DNA of 64,000 nucleotides from Marinobacter maroccanus (GCF_002933275.1 NZ_PSSX01000004.1:186001-250000); one strand, 5' to 3'. Positions 1-8,585 are shown, counted from the stretch's first letter. A program made the numbers and translations. The notes: generated by a model from the letters alone, not told the origin.

Positions 1-434
1 GCGTCGTAAGTGCGGTTCTCGGGTGGGCGGATCACGTAGTTGTTGCTGTGGGTCTGCCCGGGAATGGACTTGGGATTGCTGAACCGGAACTCCACCGGAA
101 TCTGTGAGCGACCCAGGTCCGTGCGGCTATCGCCGGGGCGAAGGCCCAGCGGATCCAGGTAAAAATCGTCCTCAACCCGGGGCTTGAGCGGAACACCGGC
201 AGCCGGCGCCGTCAGACCACCTTCGATAACGGTATTGGCCAGAGTTTCCTCTTCTATGGAATTCAGCTGGATGGTGTGGATGGTTGAGCGCTCTTGGTAC
301 TGGAAAGCACTGTCTTGTTTATTGCTCTGGGCAACCGCCACACCGGCAGTAAAAGCTGCTGTCAAAAGCCCAGCCGACATCAGTGCCGTGCTTACCCTGT
401 TCTGAACGTTTCCCGCGTCTCCACGCATACCCAT
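1..434 (-). CDS. Secreted hypothetical protein, N-terminal part (runs off the window)
   Basis: An open frame reads leftwards from an ATG at 434 and is still open at base 1, so only about 144 N-terminal residues are visible. Residues 1-36 look like a Sec signal peptide: a basic start, a hydrophobic stretch (LMSAGLLTAAFTAGVAVA) and a cleavage-like AQS site. The mature part is polar, rich in E, P, R and N, and has no motif I recognise. An in-frame ATG at 428 is an alternative start. A GGGG lies about 10 bases before the 434 ATG. It is probably exported. The function is unknown and should not be guessed from this fragment. Confidence 0.75.
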   Translation of the reverse strand, partial: MGMRGDAGNVQNRVSTALMSAGLLTAAFTAGVAVAQSNKQDSAFQYQERSTIHTIQLNSIEEETLANTVIEGGLTAPAAGVPLKPRVEDDFYLDPLGLRPGDSRTDLGRSQIPVEFRFSNPKSIPGQTHSNNYVIRPPENRTYD

Positions 435-502
435 GGCATTTACCCCGGCAGACGATCCTGTCTGCGTACAGTTGTGACAAATTTTGATCAGTTTATCGAC
501 AA

Positions 503-531
503 ATTAGACAACCTGCCCGGGCACTCGGCAA
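503..531 (-). promoter_or_regulatory. Putative sigma-70 promoter of the secreted-protein gene
   Basis: Reading leftwards, TTGCCG (526-531) and TCTAAT (503-508) are separated by 17 bases. This is a reasonable -35/-10 pair about 70 bases before the start at 434. It is a prediction from hexamers only. Confidence 0.4.
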
Positions 532-545
532 TTTTGTGACATCAT

Positions 546-1061
546 TCACTTGTCGTCGGCGGGCGCCTGGTAACGAATGCCAACCACGAACACCGACTTC
601 CAGCCTTCCGGGGTGCGAACGCTCACTTCATCGTCCAGGCGCTTGCCAATCAAGGCCCGAGCCAGGGGCGAGTTGATGCTGAGATAGCCTTTGCTCAGAT
701 CAAACTCATCCGCACCTACCAACCGATAGGTCTGTTCCTCACCGTCCTCGTCTTCCACCGTCACCCAGGCACCAAAAAATACCTTGTCCCGGTCATCTGG
801 TAAACGGTCAACGACGGTGAGCTCTTCCAGGCGCTTGCTGAGGAACCGAACCCGACGGTCGATCTCCCGTAATTGCTTCTTGCCGTATATGTACTCGGCA
901 TTCTCGGACCGATCGCCAAGAGCGGCGGCTTCACGCACGGCCTGGGTGACTTCCGGGCGCTTTACCTTCCAGAGATACTGCAGTTCGTCACGCAAGGCAC
1001 GTTCGCCTTCCGGCGTGATGTATCTCGGGCGAGGGCCGCCATTACCGGGAACCTGAGTCAT
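546..1061 (-). CDS. greB: Transcription elongation factor GreB
   Basis: GreB binds the secondary channel of RNA polymerase and stimulates cleavage of backtracked RNA. The 171-residue length fits GreA/GreB. The N-terminal coiled coil spans about residues 15-85. Its tip motif GDRSENAEYIYGK carries the two acidic residues (D50, E53) that reach the active site. The motif LREIDRRVRFLSKRLEE is typical of GreB rather than GreA. The C-terminal half is an FKBP-like fold ending in VFVVGIRY. An intrinsic terminator about 50 bases upstream isolates the gene from transcription entering from the right. GreA is the alternative, but the basic coiled-coil sequence favours GreB. Confidence 0.96.
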   Translation of the reverse strand: MTQVPGNGGPRPRYITPEGERALRDELQYLWKVKRPEVTQAVREAAALGDRSENAEYIYGKKQLREIDRRVRFLSKRLEELTVVDRLPDDRDKVFFGAWVTVEDEDGEEQTYRLVGADEFDLSKGYLSINSPLARALIGKRLDDEVSVRTPEGWKSVFVVGIRYQAPADDK

Positions 1062-1111
1062 TGGTCTCGCAACATCCTCTACCAGTTGGCAATCAGAAAA
1101 TGGAAGGGCAT

Positions 1112-1135
1112 AAAAAAACCCCGTAAAAACGGGGT
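1112..1135 (-). terminator. Intrinsic terminator upstream of greB
   Basis: Read leftwards, a 7-bp stem (ACCCCGT/ACGGGGT) with a 4-base loop is followed by seven T. No protein gene on this strand lies directly upstream (1135-1363), so it must end a short transcript, probably a small RNA. Confidence 0.8.
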
Positions 1136-1233
1136 AAGGCTAGCGCTGTGCTGGAGGGAGAAGCAAGCAACAAATCTGCAGGCTTCCAAAGCTACAGTTT
1201 CAATTATGCACAGCGTGGATTACACCGGCGTGG
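1112..1233 (-). ncRNA. Candidate small RNA, about 120 nt
   Basis: The 3' end is set by the terminator at 1112-1135. Two 8-base arms (1208-1215 and 1144-1151, CGCTGTGC in the RNA pairing with GCACAGCG) would close a large loop. That loop holds a pyrimidine-rich stretch, TTGCTTGCTTCTCCCTCC in the RNA sense, which is complementary to Shine-Dalgarno-like sequence. A possible promoter is TTGGTA (1263-1268) and GTAATT (1240-1245) with 17-bp spacing, placing the 5' end near 1233. This architecture (seed loop, 3' hairpin, U tail) is that of Hfq-dependent sRNAs. I do not recognise a known family. Confidence 0.35.
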
Positions 1234-1363
1234 CCGAGGAATTACCTTTTAGTCAGGGAAACTACCAACGCTGGCCCTGGGAATTAGGTTGCAGACTCTA
1301 GGTTCGGAGCATAGCGTAGCGTTCATATTCTTTTCGAACGTTTCCATTCTCGGAGAAAACAAC

Positions 1364-1645
1364 ATGAATACTCAGAAGCTGCTGAACATGGCACTTAATG
1401 GCGTGGATGTGATTGGCTACCGGCTGGACCAGTACGGAATCACCGGCAAGATCAACCGCCACAACATTGCTGCTTTTCTGGCGGCAGAGCAGAAGCATCT
1501 GGAAGGTGAATGGGACAGCATTCAGGTACGAGTGAACCGTCGCCGCTCCCAGGTTGAAAGGATTACCCACGAAATCGAGTCTCGCAAAGACGCCCTGATC
1601 GGCCCGGTGATCTCCCGAATCAACCGGTTCCGCGCCAGTCAGTGA
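1364..1645 (+). CDS. Small hypothetical protein, 93 residues
   Basis: The start at 1364 is chosen because CGGAGAA lies just upstream; a longer frame from 1289 has no ribosome site. The protein is soluble, charged and probably helical. It has no signal peptide or membrane segment and no motif I recognise. The second half (residues 42-80) is rich in E, R and Q and could form a coiled coil. Its stop overlaps the end of the convergent histidine kinase gene by 7 bases. No function can be assigned. Confidence 0.7.
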   Translation: MNTQKLLNMALNGVDVIGYRLDQYGITGKINRHNIAAFLAAEQKHLEGEWDSIQVRVNRRRSQVERITHEIESRKDALIGPVISRINRFRASQ

Positions 1646-3129
1646 GTATTTACGCCGGTGGATTGAGAGGCGGCTCGGGTGTCCCCGGCCGCTGAATCTG
1701 CTGGCTGCTCGGCCTGGGCCGCACGAATGCGTTTACGGGCTTCGGTAAAGGCGGGAATTTTCACCGCTACGGTCAGCCCCGGCGACTCTTCCCCGGGGTG
1801 GGTATCGCTCAGAACAATCTGCCCCTGATGTATCTCCGCAACAGCGCTCACCAGGCTCAGGCCCAGACCATTTCCCGGTAGCGAGCGACTCTTGCCCACC
1901 CGGTAGAAACGCTGGAAAACCTGGTCCTTCTCGGCGTCGGGAATACCGATGCCACTATCCCGAACTTCAAAGACTGCTTCAGCACCCTCCCGCCGAACGG
2001 AAACGCCAATCACGCCATGCTCGGGCGTGTATTTGATCGCATTATCAATCAGGTTGCTGACCATCTGAAACAGGAGGTCCCGGTCGCCCTCAATCATCAC
2101 TCCGCTTTCAAGACCTTGCTCAAACGACTGGTCCTTATCCTCTGCCAGAGCCTCGTAGAGCTCACAGGCATCGGTTACCAGCTCATCCAGCGACACGGGT
2201 TTCATATCCGCGGTATTACCCCGGGTTTCCAGGCGGGCGATGCGCAACAAGGCGTTGAAGGTAGCCAGCAACTGGTCGGCTTCTGCCACGGCCCTGCCGG
2301 CCTGCTCCCTCGCCTCGTCGTTATCCACCGACATCAGGGTGTTTTCCAGCTGGTTACGAAGCCGGGTCAGGGGCGTGCGCAAATCGTGGGCAATGCTGTC
2401 GGAAACGTGCCGAATACCTTCCATCAGATACACAATCCGGTCCAGCATCTGGTTCAGGTTTTCCGCCAGCTGGTCGAAATCATCGTCGGTGCCGCGGGTT
2501 GGAATTCTCAGGGACAGGTGGCCGTTCATGATCCGGCGGGAGGTGTTGTTGATCACCTCGATGCGCCGGGTCGTGCTCCGGCTCATCAAAAAACCACCGA
2601 GTAACGCGAGGGCAAGGGTGATGCCCATCCCCCAGTTGATGGCGGTTTCAATCACCCGCTTCAGGTTGGTGAGCTCGTCGACATCACGCCCCACCAGCAG
2701 GCGCAAGCCACCCTGGACCTCGAAGATTCGGGCGCGGGCCAGGCGTTCGGGCCCTGTCCACCCTACCGATTCATTCAGGGTGAAATTGATCCAGCCACTC
2801 TCGGAACGGCTGCCTTCCGGCCAGGTTTCGATGTTGCCGGCCAGCTTGAGGAAGTCGTCGGTGGTCAGCAGGTAAATGGATTTGGCGTTGGGGTCGCGGG
2901 CAACACGCTCACGAATGATGGTGATCAGGCCGTTTACGCCACGGCCGCGGTACTGCTCCGCCAGACCGGCGATTTCCGCTTCGATGGTTTCGTCGGTCTG
3001 GGCGGTCATGAACCCCGCCGTACGCCAATAGATAAAGGCCAGTAACAGAAATACCGAGGTGGCAAATACCACCATGTACAGCAGGGCTAGCTGGAAGGAC
3101 GAGGTCCTGAGCTGGCTAAGCAGTTTCAC
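1639..3129 (-). CDS. Sensor histidine kinase, HAMP type
   Basis: Inner-membrane sensor kinase of about 496 residues. Transmembrane segments lie near residues 13-35 and 163-183, flanking a periplasmic domain of about 125 residues. A HAMP linker follows (184-238), then the phosphoacceptor motif SIAHDLRTPLTRLR with His248, the N box NLIDNAIKYTP (N363), the G1 box DSGIGIP and the G2 box GNGLGLSLV. The C-terminal 30 residues are a low-complexity A/Q/S tail. I chose the GTG at 3129, preceded by CAGGG, because the upstream extension is just the end of the regulator gene in another frame. The start overlaps the regulator stop by 14 bases, so the two are translationally coupled. The signal sensed is unknown. 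Confidence 0.93.
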   Translation of the reverse strand: MKLLSQLRTSSFQLALLYMVVFATSVFLLLAFIYWRTAGFMTAQTDETIEAEIAGLAEQYRGRGVNGLITIIRERVARDPNAKSIYLLTTDDFLKLAGNIETWPEGSRSESGWINFTLNESVGWTGPERLARARIFEVQGGLRLLVGRDVDELTNLKRVIETAINWGMGITLALALLGGFLMSRSTTRRIEVINNTSRRIMNGHLSLRIPTRGTDDDFDQLAENLNQMLDRIVYLMEGIRHVSDSIAHDLRTPLTRLRNQLENTLMSVDNDEAREQAGRAVAEADQLLATFNALLRIARLETRGNTADMKPVSLDELVTDACELYEALAEDKDQSFEQGLESGVMIEGDRDLLFQMVSNLIDNAIKYTPEHGVIGVSVRREGAEAVFEVRDSGIGIPDAEKDQVFQRFYRVGKSRSLPGNGLGLSLVSAVAEIHQGQIVLSDTHPGEESPGLTVAVKIPAFTEARKRIRAAQAEQPADSAAGDTRAASQSTGVNTH

Positions 3130-3796
3130 GTAACATGTACCCTGCACCCCGGATGGTCTGCAGTAAGGGTGTATCGAATTCCTTATCGATCTTGGCTCGA
3201 AGCCGGCTGATGTGCACGTCAATCACGTTGGTCTGGGGATCAAAATGATAATCCCAGACTTTTTCCAGCAGCATGGTCCGGGTCACAACCTGACCGGCAT
3301 TGCGCATCAGGTATTCCAGCAAACGGAATTCCCGGGGCTGAACATCAATGTTCTGTCCGGCCCGCTTGACGGTCCGCGCCAGCAGGTCCATTTCCAGGTC
3401 CGCCACCCGCAATACCGTTTCAGTCTCTGCAGACTGACGATTACGCCGCACCAGGGATTCAATACGTGCGAGCAACTCGGTAAACGAAAACGGCTTGGTC
3501 AGGTAATCGTCCCCGCCGCCTCGTAAACCTTCAACACGGTCGTCCACATCACCCAGGGCGCTGAGAATCAGAACCGGCACCTGGTTTCCGGTCGCACGCA
3601 CCGTCTTGATGATGGACAAACCGTCCATGCCCGGCAGCATGCGGTCCACAATCATGATGTCGTAATCTTCGCTGGCCGCCATCATCATGCCTTCCTTGCC
3701 ATCGGACGCATGATCGACCACGAAGTCGGATTCCTTCAGCCCTTTGACAAGATAATTTGCAACGTCCTGATCGTCTTCGATTACCAGCGCTTTCAC
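3116..3796 (-). CDS. OmpR-family response regulator
   Basis: A DNA-binding regulator of 226 residues paired with the kinase that follows it. The receiver domain shows D8/D9, the phosphorylated D51 (IMIVDRMLPGMDG), T/S at LILSA and K101 (YLTKPF). The winged-helix C-terminal domain ends with VIDVHISRLRAKID and IRGAGYML, typical of the OmpR/PhoB group. The GTG at 3796 follows GGGAGGAG at a good distance and begins exactly at the receiver domain; the ATG at 3853 would add an unsupported extension. The target genes are not evident from the neighbourhood. Confidence 0.94.
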   Translation of the reverse strand: MKALVIEDDQDVANYLVKGLKESDFVVDHASDGKEGMMMAASEDYDIMIVDRMLPGMDGLSIIKTVRATGNQVPVLILSALGDVDDRVEGLRGGGDDYLTKPFSFTELLARIESLVRRNRQSAETETVLRVADLEMDLLARTVKRAGQNIDVQPREFRLLEYLMRNAGQVVTRTMLLEKVWDYHFDPQTNVIDVHISRLRAKIDKEFDTPLLQTIRGAGYMLRETA

Positions 3797-3899
3797 CGGC
3801 TCTCCTCCCGATAGCGGATTACAGTAACGACAAGGGTACGAAGAAGTTGGCAACCCGGCCAGTTACGATCTTGTAAGAGGGTGTCGCCAATGGCGACGG

Positions 3900-4679
3900 T
3901 CAGACCTTACCTGCAAACCAGCCGAGACTGTCACCCGTCGCCCCCGTGGGCCGGTATTCCGCGCTTACCCAGCCGTCATAACCCATGGCATCGATGGCCT
4001 CAAAAACATTCGAAAAGTTAATCTCCCCGGTGCCAGGCTCATGCCGCCCGGGATTATCGGCAAATTGAATGTGGCCGATCCAGGGCAGCAGGCATTCCAT
4101 CGAGCGCACCAGATCCCCTTCCATGATCTGCATATGGTAGAGGTCATATTGCAGACGCACGTTGTCTGCATCCACTTGCTCAATCAACGCGAGCACCTTA
4201 CCGGAGGTATCCAGAACAAAACCGGGCATGTCCACTCGAGAGTTAATGGCTTCCAGGCACAGGGTGATGCCCTCGTCCGCCAGCCTGGCCGCTGCCCAGC
4301 CGACATTATCCACCAGCGTCTGCCAGGCAATGTCATCGGAAACATGGTCTGGCTTCAGCCCTGCCAGGCAATTCAACTGGCGGCAACCCAGAGCGCGAGC
4401 ATAGTCAATCGCCTGATCCACACCGGCCTGGAACTCTTCAACCCGGTCCGGCAGGCAAGCGATGCCCCTTTCACCGGCACCCCAGTTACCGGGTGGCAGA
4501 TTAAACAGCACCTGAGTCAGTTTGTTGTCATTCAGCATCTGACTGAGCAGCTCTTTGGGATAGGCGTAGGGGAACAGATATTCCACCCCCTCAAAACCGG
4601 CGGCCCGGGCCATGGCAAACCGCTCGGGAAAGTCCACTTCGGTGAACAGCATGGACAGGTTGGCAGCAAAACGGGGCAT
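3900..4679 (-). CDS. hyi: Hydroxypyruvate isomerase
   Basis: A TIM-barrel sugar isomerase/epimerase of 259 residues, matching the length of Hyi, which interconverts hydroxypyruvate and tartronate semialdehyde. It starts MPRFAANLSMLFTEVDFPER, typical of the family. Metal-site acidic residues are visible in ITLCLEAIN, LQYDLYHMQIMEGD, HIQFADNPGRHEPGTGEINF and SAEYRP. The ATG at 4679 is preceded by GAAGGAG and lies 7 bases after the stop of the reductase gene, so the two form one operon. Together they handle C3 products of glyoxylate condensation. The glyoxylate carboligase gene (gcl) is not in the window. A weak hairpin at 3883-3897 follows the stop. Confidence 0.9.
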   Translation of the reverse strand: MPRFAANLSMLFTEVDFPERFAMARAAGFEGVEYLFPYAYPKELLSQMLNDNKLTQVLFNLPPGNWGAGERGIACLPDRVEEFQAGVDQAIDYARALGCRQLNCLAGLKPDHVSDDIAWQTLVDNVGWAAARLADEGITLCLEAINSRVDMPGFVLDTSGKVLALIEQVDADNVRLQYDLYHMQIMEGDLVRSMECLLPWIGHIQFADNPGRHEPGTGEINFSNVFEAIDAMGYDGWVSAEYRPTGATGDSLGWFAGKV

Positions 4680-4686
4680 GGCGTAT

Positions 4687-5598
4687 TTACTCCTTCGGGC
4701 CGCGGCCAAGGGAGCCAAGCAGGGCACCGTTCAGATGCTCCAGCTCCAGCAGCAGGCCACTGTGGTCGACATCACTGTGGCCATTGGCCACCAGCGACAG
4801 GTATTCATTATGAGTCTGCTGGGCCAGCGGCAGGGTTAACCCTTCCGCACGGGCCTCATCCAGAATCATCCGCATGTCCTTGAGCTGAATCCGCGCTGGC
4901 GCGCCAGGCGCAAAATCCCGGTCGATCATCCGCTGCCCGTGCAACTCCAGAATCCGGCTACCGGCAAACCCGCCCAGTAACGCCTCCCGCACGGCCGCAG
5001 GATCCGCACCGCCTTTCGCCGCAAGCAGCAGCGCCTCGGATACGGCACCAATGGTGATTCCAACAATAGCCTGATTGGCCAACTTCGCCAGCTGCCCGGC
5101 GCCAACAGGACCGATCCGCGTGCATTTGCCGAGCACTTCAAACACCGGCCTGGCGCGATCCACATCCGCTTCCGAACCCCCAGCCATAATACTCAAACGA
5201 GCCTCAGCCGCGCCCAAAGTACCTCCGGAAACCGGCGCATCCACATAGCCAGCGCCCCGTTCAGCAGCCAACTCAGCATGGCGACGGGCCACGGAAGGCT
5301 GGATGGAACTCATATCAATTACCAGCGCCCCTGGTTTCAGGGCATCAATCACGCCCTGAGCCACCAACACCTGCTCCACCACATCGCTGTTCTCCAGCAT
5401 GGTGATCACCACGTCCGCGTTGGCAACCGCCTCCGCCGGGGATTCGGCAATGGTTGCCTCCGATGAAAAGGGCTCGCATTTGCTGGACGTGCGGTTCCAC
5501 AAGGTCATCGGGAAACTCGCTTTCAGGAGATTTCGCGTCATGGGCTCACCCATGAGTCCGATACCAAGAAATGCGATATGGGGTTTAGTCGAGGTCAT
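4687..5598 (-). CDS. glxR: 2-hydroxy-3-oxopropionate (tartronate semialdehyde) reductase
   Basis: A 303-residue member of the 3-hydroxyisobutyrate/6-phosphogluconate dehydrogenase-like family, which reduces tartronate semialdehyde to D-glycerate with NAD(P)H. The dinucleotide-binding motif is FLGIGLMGEPM (residues 10-20). The substrate loop is DAPVSGGTLGA (120-130). The catalytic lysine is K172 in GQLAKLANQ. The assignment to tartronate semialdehyde rather than hydroxyisobutyrate rests mainly on its tight pairing with hyi directly downstream. garR is the paralogous name and cannot be excluded. Confidence 0.88.
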   Translation of the reverse strand: MTSTKPHIAFLGIGLMGEPMTRNLLKASFPMTLWNRTSSKCEPFSSEATIAESPAEAVANADVVITMLENSDVVEQVLVAQGVIDALKPGALVIDMSSIQPSVARRHAELAAERGAGYVDAPVSGGTLGAAEARLSIMAGGSEADVDRARPVFEVLGKCTRIGPVGAGQLAKLANQAIVGITIGAVSEALLLAAKGGADPAAVREALLGGFAGSRILELHGQRMIDRDFAPGAPARIQLKDMRMILDEARAEGLTLPLAQQTHNEYLSLVANGHSDVDHSGLLLELEHLNGALLGSLGRGPKE

Positions 5599-5626
5599 GG
5601 TTAGTTGGCCTTACTCAAAGGTTCGG

Positions 5627-5740
5627 GGCGTGGTTGGGTGGCGCCTCCCAAAACTGTGCGGAGCCAGGGATGGCGGAGCCCAAGCGCCACATGGATGTGC
5701 CGCAAGGAGCGTGTTTTGGGAGGCGCCACCCAAGCACGTC
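5627..5740. repeat. Dispersed structured repeat, copy 1
   Basis: A 114-bp element with 28-bp inverted arms (5627-5654 and 5713-5740, 26 of 28 complementary; the inner 21 bp are perfect). Between them are smaller hairpins. Read on the minus strand, the interior contains ACGCT, CACATCCATGTG, GCGCTTG and a GCCATCCCTGGC motif. The same motifs occur in the same order in the element at 63631-63740, whose arms have a different sequence. It lies between glxR and the rpoH terminator and contains no gene. Confidence 0.9.
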
Positions 5741-5773
5741 TTCCACAAAAGTCAGATAGCCGATTATACAAAC

Positions 5774-5809
5774 AAAAACGCCACCAACCGGAACCGGTGG
5801 TGGCGTTTT
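5774..5809 (-). terminator. rpoH intrinsic terminator
   Basis: Read leftwards, a long GC-rich hairpin (AAAACGCCACCACCGG against CCGGTTGGTGGCGTTTT, with one bulged base) ends in five T followed by GTTTGT. It lies 34 bases after the rpoH stop. Confidence 0.88.
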
Positions 5810-5842
5810 AACTTTTCCAGCCTTTAGAGACTAGCCAATAAC

Positions 5843-6703
5843 TCAGGCCGCCTCGGACATCTGCATGCGAATCTTCTTCATCGCATTCTTCTCGAGCTGC
5901 CGGATACGTTCCGCCGACACGCCGTACTTGTCCGCCAACTCATGCAGCGTGGATTTGCTCTCGGACAACCAGCGCTCCCGCAGAATATCCTGGCTGCGCT
6001 CATCCAGCTGCTCCAGAGCCTGCATCAGACGACCGTTGGAATCGTCGGACCAGTCGGCGTTCTCAAGCTGGGTTGCCGGGTTGCTGCGAGCGTCTTCCAG
6101 ATAATACGCCGGTGCCTGATAGGCGTTGTCGTCATCGTCATCCTGCGGACCGTCAAACGCGGTATCCTGGGAAGCCAAGCGGCCTTCCATCTCCCGGACA
6201 ACCTTGGGCTCGACACCCAGATCCGCGGCAACCGCGTTCAGCTCATCATGACTGAGCCAGGCAAGCTTTTTCTTCTGGCTGCGCAAGTTGAAGAACAGCT
6301 TGCGCTGGGCCTTGGTAGTGGCTACTTTCACGATCCGCCAGTTGCGCAGAATGAACTCGTGAATCTCTGCCTTGATCCAGTGCACCGCAAAGGAAACCAG
6401 GCGCACGCCGTATTCCGGATTGAAGCGTTTGACCGCTTTCATCAGGCCGACGTTGCCTTCCTGGATCAGGTCGGCCTGTGCCAGACCATAACCGGAATAA
6501 CTCCGGGCAATGTGAATCACAAAGCGCAGGTGAGACATAACCAGCTGACGGGCGGCTTCCACATCGCCCTCATAATGGAGCCTTTCAGCCAGCTCCCGCT
6601 CTTCATCCACTGTGAGCACCGGGATGCGGCTCGCAGCCTGAATATAAGACTCGAGATTCTGACCCGGAACCAGTCTGTCAACCAGTTGTAAACTCGTACC
6701 CAT
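5843..6703 (-). CDS. rpoH: RNA polymerase sigma-32 factor RpoH
   Basis: The heat-shock sigma factor, 286 residues, the usual length. Region 2 contains [34 protein letters not shown] and [15 protein letters not shown]. The RpoH-box QRKLFFNLR, diagnostic for sigma-32, follows region 2. Region 4 ends with the helix-turn-helix [20 protein letters not shown]. The ATG at 6703 is preceded by CGGAGG. It has its own promoter and terminator. The heat-shock genes hslR/hslO at 14.1-15.4 kb are plausible members of its regulon. The rpoH-ftsX-ftsE-ftsY order matches Pseudomonas and enteric genomes. Confidence 0.98.
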   Translation of the reverse strand: MGTSLQLVDRLVPGQNLESYIQAASRIPVLTVDEERELAERLHYEGDVEAARQLVMSHLRFVIHIARSYSGYGLAQADLIQEGNVGLMKAVKRFNPEYGVRLVSFAVHWIKAEIHEFILRNWRIVKVATTKAQRKLFFNLRSQKKKLAWLSHDELNAVAADLGVEPKVVREMEGRLASQDTAFDGPQDDDDDNAYQAPAYYLEDARSNPATQLENADWSDDSNGRLMQALEQLDERSQDILRERWLSESKSTLHELADKYGVSAERIRQLEKNAMKKIRMQMSEAA

Positions 6704-6732
6704 GCTCTAACCTCCGAACCCAACGGCCCTTA

Positions 6733-6761
6733 AATATACCAATTGCCACTTAGACCGCCAA
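6733..6761 (-). promoter_or_regulatory. rpoH sigma-70 promoter
   Basis: Reading leftwards, TTGGCG (6756-6761), a 17-bp spacer and TATATT (6733-6738) form a good promoter 30 bases before the rpoH start. A second, AT-rich region with AAAACGTTTT lies further upstream and could hold more control sites. Confidence 0.6.
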
Positions 6762-6895
6762 GAACCCTGAAAGTTCCCGAAATCTCCAGTAAAACGTTTT
6801 AAATCAACTATCTGGAAATTTCACCGTGGCTTTGCTGACTCTCAACCTACGCCAGCAGAAGCTGTTTCTTCAATACGCTTTTACCGCTATCCAGA

Positions 6896-7903
6896 TCACC
6901 CACTTCCGGCAATATCACCCGGCTCCATGTCATCCAGATGACGTTTCACCGCTACCCAGGCGCCCAGCCAGCCTAGCAGCATCGCAACAATTATCAACGC
7001 CAGGGCCCCATCAAACTGCAAACCGTCGAGGGAGAAATCGCTCCGATACAGCCCTGCCAGCCGCTCTATGGGCCCGCTGAGCCACCAGAGTGACATTTGC
7101 AATAATATAAGAGCCACAACCCCACCACCGAGCCCGAACCAGGCGCCGGTGTACAGAAAGGGCCTGCGAACAAAGCTGTCTGTCCCGCCCACCAGTTTCG
7201 CAACCAGGATTTCGTCCCGGCGGCTCTCAATGGAGAGGCGCACGGTGTTGCCGATCACCAGCACAACCGCAGCGGCGAGCAGGATCGCCAGCGCCCAGAC
7301 GGCACGGGCAAGAAGATCGGTCATGGCGTTCAGGCGCTGCAACCAGCCCAGGTCCACCTGAACCCGCTCTACGCCTTCCATGCCCTCGATAAACCGCACC
7401 AGCCCCTCCACACCTTCGGTGGAACGGGCGCCTTCCTCCGGAGTAATCAGCAGGGTGTGCGGCAGCGGGTTGTCTTCGAGATAATCCAGTGCATCCTCCA
7501 GGCCCGATGAGGCCCGGAACTCCGCCAGCGCCTGGTCCCGATCAACCAGCTCGACGCCGGCCACCCGGCCGTCTCCGGCAATGTCATTGCTCAACACCCG
7601 CGCCCGTTCAAGCGGCACATCCAGTTCAATATAGGCGGTCACCCGGGCACTGCTTTCCCAACCCGCGCTAACGCCTTGAAGGCTGGTAAGCAACAACAGC
7701 AATGCCACCGGCAAAGCCAGAGCAACCCCCATCACTGTCCACGTCATCAGGCTGGCCACCGGATTACGCCAGAGCCGGCGGGCGCTATCCTCGGCAACCT
7801 TGCGATGATGGGTGAAATAGCTTTCAGCCTGCTCGCGCCAGGGCGAACGGGCCTTGTTGGCACCCCGTGCAGGTTGTGACTTCTTGCGCGAATCAGCGGC
7901 CAC
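6896..7903 (-). CDS. ftsX: Cell division ABC transporter permease FtsX
   Basis: The membrane half of the FtsEX complex, which links ATP hydrolysis at the divisome to septal peptidoglycan hydrolase activation. It has four membrane segments: one after the basic N-terminal region (LMTWTVMGVALALPVALLLLL) and three in the C-terminal half. Between the first two is a periplasmic domain of about 150 residues. I chose the GTG at 7903 because GGCGGAGG stands directly before it and it overlaps the ftsE stop by 11 bases; the longer frame to 7951 only translates ftsE out of frame. The resulting 335 residues fit FtsX. Confidence 0.95.
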   Translation of the reverse strand: MAADSRKKSQPARGANKARSPWREQAESYFTHHRKVAEDSARRLWRNPVASLMTWTVMGVALALPVALLLLLTSLQGVSAGWESSARVTAYIELDVPLERARVLSNDIAGDGRVAGVELVDRDQALAEFRASSGLEDALDYLEDNPLPHTLLITPEEGARSTEGVEGLVRFIEGMEGVERVQVDLGWLQRLNAMTDLLARAVWALAILLAAAVVLVIGNTVRLSIESRRDEILVAKLVGGTDSFVRRPFLYTGAWFGLGGGVVALILLQMSLWWLSGPIERLAGLYRSDFSLDGLQFDGALALIIVAMLLGWLGAWVAVKRHLDDMEPGDIAGSG

Positions 7904-8585
7904 TGGCACCTCCGCCAATAACCGAGGCGCCGCCGGTAACCAGACGGCCATGATCCAGCTTCAGCGTTCTCCGACCCATCTCGTTAATCAGGGCGATGTC
8001 GTGGGTTGCGATCAGTACGGTAACACCTACCTGACTGAACTGCCCGAACAGGTTCATGATGTCGGCAGACAGGGCCGGGTCCAGGTTACCTGTGGGCTCG
8101 TCTGCCAGCAGCACCGGGGGCTTGTTCACCACCGCCCTGGCAATACCCACGCGCTGCTGCTCCCCGCCGGAAAGCTGCATCGGGTTCATTTTTTCCTTTT
8201 GCAGCAGCCCCACCTTGTCCAGGGCAGCACGCACACGCCGGCCCGTGTCTCTGGGCGACGCACCCATGACTTCCAGAGGCATGGCGACGTTGTCGAAAAC
8301 GGTACGGTCAAACAGCAGCTGGTGATTCTGGAAGACCACACCAATGTGGCGCCGAATGTAGGGGATCTGACGGCGGGGCAGGCGGTTCAGAACCTGCCCG
8401 CCTACCACAACCTCGCCGGCACTGGGGCGCTCCATCACCATGATCAGCTTCAGCAGGGTACTTTTGCCAGCGCCGGAATGGCCGGTCAGAAACGCCAGCT
8501 CGCCACGCTCCAGGCCAAAATTGACCTGCCGCAGGGCGGTGTGATCACTGTCGTAACGCTTGGTGACCTGGCGAAACTCAATCAT
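7893..8585 (-). CDS. ftsE: Cell division ATP-binding protein FtsE
   Basis: The ATPase partner of FtsX, 230 residues. The Walker A motif is GHSGAGKS (35-42), the ABC signature LSGGEQQRVGIARA and Walker B LLADEPTGNLDP, followed by an H-loop in LIATHD. The protein begins MIEFRQVTKRY, as most FtsE proteins do. It lies between ftsY (30 bases upstream) and ftsX (overlapping), so the three form one operon. Confidence 0.97.
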   Translation of the reverse strand: MIEFRQVTKRYDSDHTALRQVNFGLERGELAFLTGHSGAGKSTLLKLIMVMERPSAGEVVVGGQVLNRLPRRQIPYIRRHIGVVFQNHQLLFDRTVFDNVAMPLEVMGASPRDTGRRVRAALDKVGLLQKEKMNPMQLSGGEQQRVGIARAVVNKPPVLLADEPTGNLDPALSADIMNLFGQFSQVGVTVLIATHDIALINEMGRRTLKLDHGRLVTGGASVIGGGASGR

